This document shows positions 45,389 through 56,523 of a stretch of 64,000 bases of DNA, piece after piece. The translations under genes were made by a program, and so were the position numbers. The first letter of the stretch is position 1, and each line of letters opens with the position of its first letter. The DNA comes from Zygnema cylindricum (taxonomy: Eukaryota; Streptophyta; Zygnematophyceae; Zygnematales; Zygnemataceae): positions 86,035 through 150,034 of the forward strand of contig JBBHKE010001806.1 of the NCBI GenBank assembly GCA_037447655.1. The letters run 5' to 3'. The notes under the pieces are model-generated. The model was given only the letters and a program-made list of their open reading frames with translations. It was not told the DNA's origin and ran no database searches.

Positions 45389-46112
45389 AGGGTGTCGTTC
45401 CATCAGTCGTTTCTGTGATCGCACAACCAATCTACGGGCCGGGTAAATTTAGTCGATGTTCCATCACGTAGAGCCTATAAACCACATATTCTATATTGAG
45501 TGGCACCACGTAAGCCAGATCTGATATTGAATATCCTTCAATACTTTCACACCGACAAATTTTACTTTAATAATCCACTTGCGTACCATGTACCTGCGTG
45601 CCATGTATCTGCGTACCAAGTTATAATTAGATAGAACTTTTGTACTTTTTGCAAACGCCAGTCTTTTACGCCAACTCATTTTTTAGGGTTCTTGTTTTCG
45701 ACATGATGAAAATCCTTTGCCGGAAATATTGACGAAAGAGCGTTGCCAGAAATAGCGCGACAAAAGACCGTTTCGAGATTACTTCTTTTATTTTCAGTTG
45801 CATTTTGAAAGGTATATACCATGTGCAAATCTTGTGATTTTTCGTTGGTTTTCCATTGTGACACGTAGCTTAATCGTCCAATGTGTCGCGATTCGTTCAG
45901 CTACGTTGTTAGCTACAAAGAAAAATGAAGCGAACGCCTCGCGAATGAATATCCGACGGTTAGTGTTACCTCCCAAACCTTCAGATAGAGTATAGGCAAG
46001 ATTCTATGTATTGTTGTTTCGCGTATAAAAAAAAAAAAATCGGTACGGTTTGGTACGGATAAGCGCGAATTTTTTTAATCTACCCCACTTTTCGACTGAT
46101 GGAACTTGACCC
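45389..46112. mobile_element. PIF/Harbinger-like non-autonomous element, complete
   Basis: 724 bp with perfect TAA duplication (45386-45388 and 46113-46115). Ends are GGGTGTCGTTCCATCAGTCG and (inverted) GGGTCAAGTTCCATCAGTCG. No transposase. Confidence 0.85.
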
Positions 46113-46339
46113 TAAGCCAATCATTACGATATTTTCGTGGGAAATTGACGTAATTATTTGATTTCCACTGATTTGTTAACCAATAATTACGATCCATCGC
46201 GTGATATTGACATAATAATTTGACATATTTGTGGAAACCACGTATAAATTGCATAATTAACACTTTAAAATAGAGTACGATTTGCGACCCTTATCTTCCA
46301 CTAAGATTTGTGAAATGAATAGTGTTAGTACCGTGTCAG

Positions 46340-46610
46340 ATTTGCGAAGCTAATCATGATTTTCACGTACTTCCACGATACCAAGAGTACAAAGTACAAT
46401 AATGCAGGATAGTTTGGACAATACAAAACCTTCAATATTTTTCGTTTTTTGCTTACCCGACCGTTTCTATCTTTTTTTTTTTGTGAATCACCAGCCTGAA
46501 TCCGCCCGACCACCAAAATTTGACACCCGAATGCGTCCGGATCCGACGCGGGCGGTCGGGTAATAGTCAGTTACGGTTTCGGGTAATCGTTTGCGACCTC
46601 TGCGTGAAGT
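46340..46610. repeat. dispersed repeat fragments (AAAGTACAATAATG and CCGGCCGAATCC families)
   Basis: 46370-46425 matches 31755-31800 (TACAAAGTACAATAATG). 46425-46610 matches the CCGGCCGAATCC repeat at 24733 and 33290, with changes. Non-coding. Confidence 0.5.
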
Positions 46611-46654
46611 ACAAGAATTGAAGTTTATGAAAACTTCACCGGACTGATACAGTA

Positions 46655-46853
46655 CACCTTGAATCGTTATCAGTGTATACAAATTATTAGTGTAAATAAA
46701 AAATTAGCGTCATTCGTTCTAATTTAGTGCCAAGAGACGTGGCAGATTATGGTCCACGTCTTTAAATAGTGTAATTTATTATATTTAAGGTATCAATGTC
46801 AAAATTTTGGGGTGCCGATATAGTGTACATAAGGCTAATAACGATTCACGGTG
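46655..46853. repeat. TA-MITE, short form
   Basis: 199 bp, CACCTTGAATCG to (inverted) CACCGTGAATCG with TA flanks. Joined through TACAGTA to the next MITE. Confidence 0.75.
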
Positions 46854-47303
46854 TACAGTACACCGTGAATTGTTATTAGACTTATGTACTCTATATATCG
46901 GGGCCCTAAAATTTTGACATTGATACTGGAAATACAGTGACTGATTCTATTTTATCCGTGACGTTAATTACGATTATTTTGAATTAGCGTCAATGGAATT
47001 ACCGTACTTATTTCATGAAAAGTGTGGTGTACGGAATGTGTTTGCTGGTATATAAGTGTACTTGATTACCGAAAATCGTACAAAAAATGTAGTTAACTTA
47101 TGTTGGTTGCAAACAGAACTGCGCTTAGAATAAATGTGGAGTCGAGTTTGCGACAAACGTGTTCACAAACCCAAATTAGAATTATTGATTAATTACACTG
47201 GGAGGACGCGGCGTGGTACGGATTGTCACATTTTGTACTTTTACCTATTTTAAAGTATATGTTATTGAAAAATAAGCTTTAGTAAGTTTAAGAAATTTGA
47301 GTC

Positions 47304-47890
47304 TAAGACTTATAATAAATTTGGAATACCAACTGTTCAATTTTGACCAAATTTAGTGTAGATTTTTTGTAGTATCTACAAAAATAGTTAGCTTTAAGTA
47401 AATTAGTGTGTAGGGACTCCAATGAATGTGGACGTGATAAGAATCACCCGGATTTTTGAGGTGTAGATATTGTTAGTGGACAATTCTGGTCCAAACACTT
47501 AGATTTTTGCCAGTAGGCTGTCTAGTGAACCCTGTACATACGTTTTAGATATTTTGAGGATCTTTAGAGTATTTAATTAAATTAGCAATGATCAGTTTGA
47601 TACAGAATGTACATTCTACACAAGAGTTAAGGAAATGAGAGCACTAAGTGCAGTTTAAGGTGTTTTGTGCTCTATTGTATTTGATTTGCCTGTAGTACAT
47701 GTTTGTATGGTTGAAAGACCTCTTTCATTTGGAGTTATGTATCTTACAATATAGATCTAGTCAAATAGGTATTTCTCTTTGGGTTTGCTTCTGCTATCAT
47801 GTCTACTAATGGCTCTGTTCCCGCTGGTGCAAGCGTGACTCCTAGTGTGAGTGGATCACAGCCAAGTGAGAATGCCCATGACCTTCATCA
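47304..47890 (+). mobile_element. 5' LTR of copia element B (left boundary approximate)
   Basis: Matches 52013-52525 and 56524-56920. Its right end is fixed by the copy at 56920, which stops at CTTCAACA just where internal sequence starts here. It contains the gag ATG at 47799, so the first 92 nt of gag lie in the LTR. Confidence 0.75.
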
Positions 47891-50800
47891 GGTTATGGGC
47901 CCACCGCCCAAATTGCCTATTTTTGATGGAACTGACTACTTATATTGGGAAGATATGTTAATCTCATATTTCGAGGAGAGGGACTTATCACTCATTGTGG
48001 AAGGAACTACCGAAAAGACTGCGCCGGACTGGAGAAAGAAGAATCTCCATTGCCTCACTATCTTGAAGCAGTCAATGACAAAAGACTTCGTAATGTCGTA
48101 TCTTAAGATGAAGAAAGCCTCTGAAGTTTGGTTCAGTGTACGTGCTATGTATGTTCAGCTAGATGTTACTGTCCAGACTAACATAGCCACTTAGATTTTT
48201 AAATTTAAGTATTATGGAGGTAGTATGTATGATCATTGTCATACTATGAAAAGGTTGTTCCTTCAGAGTACTACTGCAAGTGGGGATTTTTCACCACCTC
48301 AGCAGGCTATATTGTTGATGAGAACTCTGCCCCATGAATACAAGGGAGCTATATATAGGCTTAGGGGTCTTCCACAACGTCAGTGGAATATTGCGTTAGC
48401 AATTCAGTTTTTTATAAGCGAAGAAGCTAACCAGATTTCATAAAGAGGTAGTAGTAAGTCCGTGTACGCACTAGCTAACCAAGTTTCAGACTCTAAGAAT
48501 GGCAGTGGCAGTGGTAGAGGTAGTGGTCCTAAAGGTCACCATTAACCTGCTATTATTGTGATGAAAAAGGGCATGTGTTCAGAATGTGTCATGCCTACAA
48601 GAAAGCGAAAGCCACAGGAAATTTTCGCTCTGGTTGGGATGAAAGACGGGTTCTTTCTCAATCAGGTGGACGACCAACTGCTCTTTTGAACGAACTTAAG
48701 GAGGAGGATGTGAGCAGCTTTCCCGACAACAAAGAAATGAAATACTTTGCGATGGCACAAGCAACGGAAGGCGTGGAGGAAGACGAATGGATAATGGACT
48801 TTGGTGCATCTGCCCACATGTGCCGCAATCGCCATCTATTTGAGAGTATTCAATCTATTTCACCCATCAAAATTTATTTTGTGATGATACCTTTGTTGAG
48901 TCAAAAGCAAAAGGGAGGGTGTCACTTATGTTGAACGTAGAGGGAAAACCTGTGAAGGGTTTTGGAAGATGTGTTGCAAGTCCCAGCTTTTAAAAGAAAT
49001 CTTTTCTCTACGTCAGTGGTAGAAAATAAAGGTTTTATAACTATATCTGAGAATGGAAAGAAAACAGTGAGTAAGAATGGGAAAATAGCTGTAGAGGGAT
49101 TTGCTGGAGGAAACAATTGGAACCGGTTGAGTCTTGCAAATGATAATGACAACGATGTTATGTACTCTAATTGAATCAGTGATTGTGATTTATGGCATAA
49201 ACATTTAGGACATGTGAATTAGGATAGATTAGAAAAAGATGGTAAATCAAAAAATGGTGGAAGGTGTAAAATTTAGTCTGAAACCACCATCACATGAATG
49301 TGATGGTTGTGCAATGGGAAAAATTCATAAGTTGCCTTTCTCTTTGCAAACTGATCATAGAAGCAGCACGGTGCTAGAACTAATTTATTCAGATGTATGG
49401 GGGCCATCTAGGTATCCATCTATGGGAGGTGCTAAGTTTATGCTTACCTTTATTGATGACTATAGTAGATTTACTACACTTAACTTTTTGAAAAGTAAGG
49501 ATGAAGTCTTTTCAAAATTTAAGGAGTATCAGGCTTGGGTTGAAAATCTGCATGAGAGAAAGATAACGGATTCAGATATGATAATGGAGGGGAGTACATT
49601 TCTAATGAGTTTGCAAAATTCCTAAAATTGCATGGAATCTCACGTCAACTAACCGTTCTTTATTCTCCGGAACAAAACGGTGTCTCAGAAAGGATGAATA
49701 GGACCATATCAGAGTGTGCTAGGACAATGATGGCTGATATGGACAAAGATTACAAATTTTGGGCAGAGGCTATGCATTGTGCAGCTTATGTGAGAAACAA
49801 GCTAGAAACAGGGGAAGTAAAGGATAAACCACCTTACGAAATGTGGATAGGACAAAAACCAGATGTAAGTCACTTCAAAGTTTTTGGAAGTAAGATATTC
49901 TTGCTAGATAATGATCCACAAAAATGGAAATTAGAGCCAAAAGGCATACCAGGTATATTTTTCGGGTATGATGATCATGCCAAGGGTTATAAAGTATATG
50001 ACATTACGAGAAATAGAGTTGTGGTAGTCATAACATAAAAGTAAAGGACGAGGGAAAAGGAATAGATGTATTTAGTCAGCGTTCAAATGAAAAGAAAGAT
50101 CGAAGTGCTGATTATATCTTTTTAGAGGAAAATCTAATGTTTTTCAAGAAAAATATAGAAAATGCATCTACATTAGCTCAAAGTGACTTGCAATCATCTT
50201 CTCCACCAGAAACACTAATCATTATGCCCGAAAGAGTTGCACTCTCTCCTCTACCTCAAGCCGAAACTGAATCACAAGAAGAATCACATGTATCAAGGAG
50301 GAGGACCCAACCATCTAAACCTACAACAGAATTTCTAGGTGGAGTTAGGCGACGTGCGCGACTCAAGGGAGAAAATGTAGCCTTTGCTCACTCAGCACAC
50401 ATAGAAGAGCCTCTATTGTTGACAAAAGCTTTTTCGAGTAATGAAAGGGAACACTGGGTGGAAGCGGTTAAAGAAGAAATGAAGTCCATCATGGAGGCCC
50501 AAACATGGGATCTGGTGGAACTTCCTCCTGGAAGAAAGGCTATTGGAAGTAAATGGGTGTTTGAATTAAAATTGAACCCAGATAATACCATAGACAAGTA
50601 TAAGGCTCGTTTGGTTCCTAAGGAATAAAATCAAAAGAAGGGGATAGATTATGAAGAAACTTTTTCACCGGTTGTAAGGTTTCCATCTATCCGCATCTTA
50701 CTTACATTAGCTGCCATAGAGAATTTTGACATCCATCAAATGGATGTAAAAACTGCCTTTTTGCATGGTGATTTAGATGAGGTCATTTATATGAAGCAGC

Positions 50801-51990
50801 CCGAGGGTTATCAAGAAGCAATAAAAGAAAATTTTGTGTTCAGACTTTTAAGATATTTGTATGGCCTAAAACAGACCCCTAGGCAATGAAACCGAAAGTT
50901 AGATGAGTTCATGACAGGATTAAGATTTACAAAAATTAGCTCAGATTATTCAGTATATGTGATGTGTGGTGATAATCCTAATGAGGTGATACTCATTGCT
51001 GTGTACGTTGATGATTTGCTGCTAATTAGAAGGAACAAAGAAGGAATTGCTATAGTAAAACATGCTCTTAATTCACCATTTGAAGTGAAAGATTTGGGTG
51101 AGGCGAAATATCACCTTGGCATACAAGTTGAAAGAGATAGAGAAAAGAAAATCATTATGCTAACTCAAAAAGAAGAGATAGGAAACATGTTGGAAAAAAT
51201 TGGCTTGGCTGATGCCAAAGGTTGTGCAACTCCTATGGAGTATAAGCAAAAACTTGAAGGAATGGAGCATGAGTTTGGAGTCATAATAGATGAGGAACTC
51301 AGTGGAGAAGAGCAAAAATTTATGTCCCAAGTACCCTACATACAAGTTGTAAGAAGTCTGATTTACTTCATGAATTGCACTAGGCCTGATATAGCTGCAG
51401 CTATTGGTGTGTTGAGTAGAAGTCTACAAAATCCACGAAAGAGAGATTGGGAGGCAGCAAAAAGGGTCTTAAGAGATCTTGTTGGGACCATAAATCTTTG
51501 GCTTACTTTGGGAGGGGACAAGGTTAGCATTAATACTTGGAGTGATGCTAGCTATGGTGATGTGCCTAGTAGGAAGTCTACAAGTGGGTATGTCATTCAG
51601 ATTGGAAGTGGAACTTGTAGTTGGAGTAGTAAAATTCAAAAGGTCACGGCTCAATCTACTATGGAAGGCGAATACATGGCTGCGAGTGCAGCCTTGAAAT
51701 AGCTGCTATGGATTAAGGCGTTTCTTCAAGAATTGGGTTTTACACAACACGGGACATTAATAATGTGGTGCGACAATCAAGCAGCCATTTCTGTGGCTAC
51801 AAACCCAAGTCACCATTTCAAGAGTAAACATATGGACATTCGGTTACATTTGGTACGAGAGAAATTATTTGCAAAAGTGGTCAAACTTTGTTATTTGCCT
51901 GATGAGAAAATGGTTGCAGACATGTTGACAAAAGCCCTTCCCGCTCTTAAGTTGGAGTACGACATAAAAGCATGTGGTCTAAGTGATTAA
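47799..51990 (+). pseudogene. copia B gag-pol polyprotein, complete order but with stops
   Basis: Domains in order: gag from 47799 (QVMGPPPKLPIFDGTDYLYW); zinc knuckle CYYCDEKGHVFRMC near 48550; protease DFGASAHM near 48800; LWHKHLGHVN and CDGCAMGK of the integrase zinc region; integrase core FIDDYSRF and NGVSERMNRT; FWAEAMHCAAYVRNK; RT IGSKWVFELKLNPDNTIDKY, HQMDVKTAFLHGD, YVDDLLL; RNase H TWSDASYGD, MEGEYMAAS, WCDNQAAIS, FKSKHMDI; stop at 51990. Interruptions include stops at 48192, 48441, 49171, about 49219, 50625, 50887 and 51700 plus frameshifts. Several look like single transitions (e.g. TGG to TGA). Fairly recent, but inactive as it stands. Confidence 0.92.
47891..47905 (+). promoter_or_regulatory. 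primer-binding site of copia B (half-tRNA iMet type)
   Basis: GGTTATGGGCCCACC begins immediately after the LTR and is complementary over 15 nt to the anticodon stem-loop of plant initiator tRNA-Met as recalled. Drosophila copia is known to prime from a cleaved tRNA-iMet half at the equivalent site. Here the site is inside the gag frame and encodes VMGPP. Confidence 0.75.
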
Positions 51991-52012
51991 GTCTTCTAAA
52001 GCTTAAGGGGAA

Positions 52013-52525
52013 TAGGACTTAGAATAATTTTGAAATACCAATTGTTCAATATTGACGAAGTTTAGTGTATATTTTTTGTAGTATCAACACGAATAGTTAT
52101 CTTTAAGAAAATTAGTGTGAAGGGCCACCAATGAATGCGGACGTGATAAGAATCACCCTGATTTTTAGGGTATAGATATTATTAGTGGACAAGTCTGGTC
52201 CAAACATTTAGATTTTTGTCAGTAGGCTGTCTGGTGAATCCTATACATACGTTTTAGGTTTTTTGAGGATCTTTAGAGTATTTAATTCAATTAGGAATGA
52301 TCAGTTTGATACATAATGTACATTCTACACAAGAGTTAAGGAAATGAGAGCACTAAGTGCAGTTTAAGGTGTTTTGTGCTAAATTGTCTTTGATTTGCCT
52401 GTAGTACATGTTTGTATGGTTGAAAGACCTCTTTCATTTGGAGTTATGTATCTTACAATATAGATCTAGTCAAATAGGTATTTCTTTTTGGGTTTGCTTC
52501 TGCTGTCATGTCTACTAATGGTTGC
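52013..52525 (+). mobile_element. 3' LTR of copia B, cut short after the gag ATG
   Basis: Follows a polypurine tract (CTTAAGGGGAA at 52002-52012). Matches the 5' LTR up to and including the gag start (ATGTCTACTAATGG), then joins an inverted RT fragment at about 52526. Confidence 0.75.
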
Positions 52526-52914
52526 TTGATTGTCGCACCACATTATTTAAGTCCTGTGTTGTGTAAAACCTAATTCTTGAATAAATGCCTTAATCCATAG
52601 CAGCTCTTTCAAGGCTGTACTCGCAGCCATGTATTCGGCTTCCATAGTAGATTGAGCCGTGACCTTTTGAAGTTTACTACTCAAACTTCAAGTTCCACTT
52701 CCAATCTGAATGACATACCCAGTTGTAGACTTCCTACTAGGCATATCACCATAGCTAGCATCACTCCAAGTATTAATGCTAACCTTGTCCCCTCCCAAAG
52801 TAAGCCAAAAGATTTCTGGTCCCAACAAGATCTCTTAAGACCCTTTTTGCTGCCTCCTAATCTCTCTTTTGTGGATTTTGTAGACTTCTACTCAACACAC
52901 CAACAGTTGCAGCT
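52526..52914 (-). pseudogene. inverted copia B RNase H/RT fragment, first half
   Basis: The reverse complement of about 51400-51780 of copia B. It was continuous with 56351-56523 before copia D inserted. Confidence 0.8.
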
Positions 52915-53818
52915 ATTTCGGGGGAGTGTTGTTTTTGGAATGTTAGTTTCGTACTTACGCCACATTTTGTGCGCACGCGACGGTTCGTGCGTAGATTATT
53001 ACCGGAAATATTGTGGTGGTACAAATGGAGGTTCGAATGGATTTGTGGATTGGGGGAGTAATTGTACAATTGAAGTTAAAGGATTTTATTTTGATAATGT
53101 GGTATCAAGTGGACCGTACGTATGTGATGTCGGTTCATGACGTGGTTTCGTCCTCAAGTGACTAATCAAGTTGATACTCAGTACGCGGATTTTACGGAAG
53201 CGTCGATGTAAATATTTGGTTGAACATTGATGTGTCTTTTTGTGAATTAATTATTAGTGTAGATTTACTCACTTTGACATACCTTGAAGTATTCAGGTAT
53301 ACCGACATTAATAGAGGTAGCTGGTAGATAGCGTACCGCTGATATGCCTCCGTACATTCAGCAGTAAGCTCTTGTATATATTTGTAGGACTTCGTCATTT
53401 TGGGACATAGGAACTTTTTGGACCAAAAACTGTTTATGGTTATTTTTGGTAATTTTATCTGAGGATTACTCTCAGATCTGCTAGCGGAATTATCTGAAAT
53501 TCTGCATGTTTGTTCCTATTTATATTTTTAATATTGTCACAGATTTTCAGGTCTATTGTGTGCCTGGTCTGTGTTTTACTTCATTGTGAAGTTAGCCTGT
53601 CTGATCAAAGTTGTGGCAGACTGTTTTTCTGCAACTTTGACTAGATGATGTGATCAATCTGTTTATTAATTTTGTCTGAAACTTTGTGAGGTCATTTTAT
53701 ATCCTAGATAATATTTGTAAATGCAATTTCAGCTTGTTTTGTTAATTCTGTTGAATTCTGTGTGTATCCAAAGTACGCTGTTTTTAGGGTAGTCTGTGGT
53801 GCTTCCTAGGGTGAATCC

Positions 53819-55116
53819 ATGGCTAGAAATGGCTATGGACTACAGGTTATGGGCCCACGCCCATGGCTACCCATATTGGATGAATCGTACTTACCCATAT
53901 TTGATGGAACTGAATATTATTGTTGGAGGAGTATTATGAAGAGCTACTTCAAGTTGAGGGAGCTTATGGATGTGGTGGATGGGATATGTGTCGAAACATC
54001 GCTGAATGGGAGGAGAAAAACCTGGAGTGCTTGAGGATTGTCAAGCTATCTATGACTAAAGAATTTGTAATGATGTACCTTGATGTGAAGAGTGCAGCTG
54101 AATTATGGAAGTGTTTAGAATGCACTTATCAAAAAACTTCTGTGTATCATTGGATGATTAGTGCTACAAAAATATTTGAATATAAATATGCTGGAGGTAG
54201 CATGTTGAAATATTGCCTTAGTTTGCAAAGATTGTTTGCAGAAAATGATATTGCAGGAGGAAACTTTACAAATGTTCAAAAGGTTCTCTTGTTAATGAAA
54301 GGATTACCTAAAGAATATAGGTGTGCTTTAGATAGCTTAAAACAAGTTGATAAAAAGGATTGGAGCTTACCTTTAGCAATCAGATTTGTTTTAGATGAAG
54401 AAGATGATAAAGAGGCTTTAAAGAATAGGGGGAATTTTCAGGGTGTGAGATCACAATTTCATAAAAATAGAAAAAATGGTAAATCAGAAAATTGTTTTTA
54501 TTGTAATGATTTAGGACATACTTTTAGAGTATGTCCACTTTATAAAAGTGCATGTATCACAGGAAATTTTCGAAATGGATGGGATGACTATCGGGTTCTA
54601 CCCCCTACACGAAAGGCTACACTTCACGTTGATGAATTTGTATACTTGCCGACTGTTATTTTTCTAAATATGGAAAATGAGGAAGGAAGGGAAACATGTG
54701 CTGTCACCGAAAATGGAGTGGAGAATGAGGTGACAGAAAAGGATTTGGTTTTTGTCAATTTTTCCGATGACAGATTGGTGAGTGATAAAGATTTACAGGA
54801 GGATGAGGTTAATGTAGTGAGGATAGCTGGAGAGAGTGAAGGTCAATTAGAAATGGAAACTGAAAATAATTTGCATGAGACTGAAAATAATTTGCATGAG
54901 GAGATTACTGTACTTAAAGAGGGAAAGAGAAAAAGTGTTCAAAAAATTGAAGTAGGAGAGGAAGTTTATATTATTGGAAAAGAAAACAAAAGTTCAAAAA
55001 TTGAGAAAATACCAAAATTTATTAAGAAAACAAAGATAATAAGTAGAAGTAAAAAGATAAACCGTAGAAGAAAACATGTTCAGAAAATGGTCAAAAGAAA
55101 GCATCGTGGAAAATAA
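53819..55116 (+). CDS. Gag protein of element D (one frameshift near its N-terminus)
   Basis: A capsid-like nucleic-acid-binding protein expected to package element RNA. The start at 53819 (MARNGYGLQVMGP) lies in the LTR and reads through the primer-binding site to LPIFDGTEYYCW, matching copia B gag. The frame then shifts near 54005, and a 398-codon frame (open from 53920) continues NLECLRIVKLSMTKEFV, AAELWKCLECTY and LLLMKGLPKEYR, with a CCHC zinc knuckle CFYCNDLGHTFRVC near 54490-54535. After the knuckle it keeps NFRNGWDDYRVLPP like copia B, then an acidic region and a strongly basic end rich in Lys/Arg stop at 55116. No pol domain follows. The shift could be a lesion, an assembly error or programmed. 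Confidence 0.75.
53845..53858 (+). promoter_or_regulatory. primer-binding site of element D
   Basis: GGTTATGGGCCCAC directly after the 5' LTR, the same half-tRNA iMet type as in copia B. It overlaps the gag codons VMGP. Confidence 0.75.
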
Positions 55117-55432
55117 TTTTAGGGAAAGTAATTATATTTTACATTTAATAATTTTTTGACGAATTTCTGATTTAAAACTTCGAATTTTGAAACTGTGTGA
55201 GAAGGAAATTTTTTTACTTTGAAGACCTAGAAAGAGGTAGTGGAAGCAATGGTGTGTTTAGGAAGGAAGGATTTTGGAAGACATGGCATCAGGCAGTTGG
55301 AGCAATGGCGACGTCAGCGGAAGCAGTGGTGATGTCAGCGGAAGCAGTGGTGATATTTGAACGAAAGGTACAGTTTCATTTGACACGCGGCATACTTTAT
55401 TATGGGTGCACGAAACTAAAATTTCGGGGGAG
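55117..55432 (+). other. untranslated segment and polypurine tract of element D
   Basis: About 300 bp without pol similarity, containing a short repeat of GCGGAAGCAGTGGTGAT-like units (55310-55355). It ends in ATTTCGGGGGAG just before the 3' LTR. The same 12 bases also precede the 5' LTR at 52915-52926. Confidence 0.6.
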
Positions 55433-56350
55433 TGTTGTTTTTGGAATGTTAGTTTCGTACTTACGCCACATTTTGTGCGCACGCGACGGTTCGTGCGTAG
55501 ATTATTACCGGAAATATTGTGGTGGTACAAATGGAGGTTCGAATGGATTTGTGGATTGGGGGAGTAATTGTACAATTGAAGTTAAAGGATTTTATTTTGA
55601 TAATGTGGTATCAAGTGGACCGTACGTATGTGATGTCGGTTCATGACGTGGTTTCGTCCTCAAGTGACTAATCAAGTTGATACTCAGTACGCGGATTTTA
55701 CGGAAGCGTCGATGTAAATATTTGGTTGAACATTGATGTGTCTTTTTGTGAATTAATTATTAGTGTAGATTTACTCACTTTGACATACCTTGAAGTATTC
55801 AGGTATACCGACATTAATAGAGGTAGCTGGTAGATAGCGTACCGCTGATATGCCTCCGTACATTCAGCAGTAAGCTCTTGTATATATTTGTAGGACTTCG
55901 TCATTTTGGGACATAGGAACTTTTTGGACCAAAAACTGTTTATGGTTATTTTTGGTAATTTTATCTGAGGATTACTCTCAGATCTGCTAGCGGAATTATC
56001 TGAAATTCTGCATGTTTGTTCCTATTTATATTTTTAATATTGTCACAGATTTTCAGGTCTATTGTGTGCCTGGTCTGTGTTTTACTTCATTGTGAAGTTA
56101 GCCTGTCTGATCAAAGTTGTGGCAGACTGTTTTTCTGCAACTTTGACTAGATGATGTGATCAATCTGTTTATTAATTTTGTCTGAAACTTTGTGAGGTCA
56201 TTTTATATCCTAGATAATATTTGTAAATGCAATTTCAGCTTGTTTTGTTAATTCTGTTGAATTCTGTGTGTATCCAAAGTACGCTGTTTTTAGGGTAGTC
56301 TGTGGTGCTTCCTAGGGTGAATCCATGGCTAGAAATGGCTATGGACTACA

Positions 56351-56523
56351 GGGCCTAGTGCAATTCATGAAGTAAATCTGACTTCCTACAACTTGTTTTG
56401 TAGGGTACTTGGGACATAAATTTTTGCTCTTCTGCACTGAGTTCCTCATCTATTATGACTCCAAACTCATGCTCCATTCCTGCAAGTTTTTGCTTATACT
56501 CCATAGGAGTTGCACAACCTTTG
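56351..56523 (-). pseudogene. inverted copia B RT fragment, second half
   Basis: The reverse complement of about 51215-51390, continuing the fragment at 52526-52914. It ends at ACCTTTG, where LTR sequence begins abruptly. Confidence 0.8.

Larger units (their letters stand above)
52927..56350 (+). mobile_element. copia D: gag-only LTR retrotransposon with identical LTRs
   Basis: The 3424-bp element has two 918-bp LTRs (52927-53844 and 55433-56350), TGTTG...CTACA, that appear identical by eye. After the 5' LTR comes GGTTATGGGCCCAC, and before the 3' LTR a purine tract (TTTCGGGGGAG). Between them is only a gag frame with a CCHC knuckle and a basic tail. There is no protease, integrase or RT. 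This is the layout of plant TR-GAG type non-autonomous elements. Identity of the LTRs implies recent mobilisation, which would need pol from a relative such as copia B. Confidence 0.85.

Noticed and set aside
52857-53398. Open frames within the 5' LTR of element D, repeated in the 3' LTR
   Set aside because: Their duplication only reflects the identical LTRs. There is no protein similarity and no independent support.
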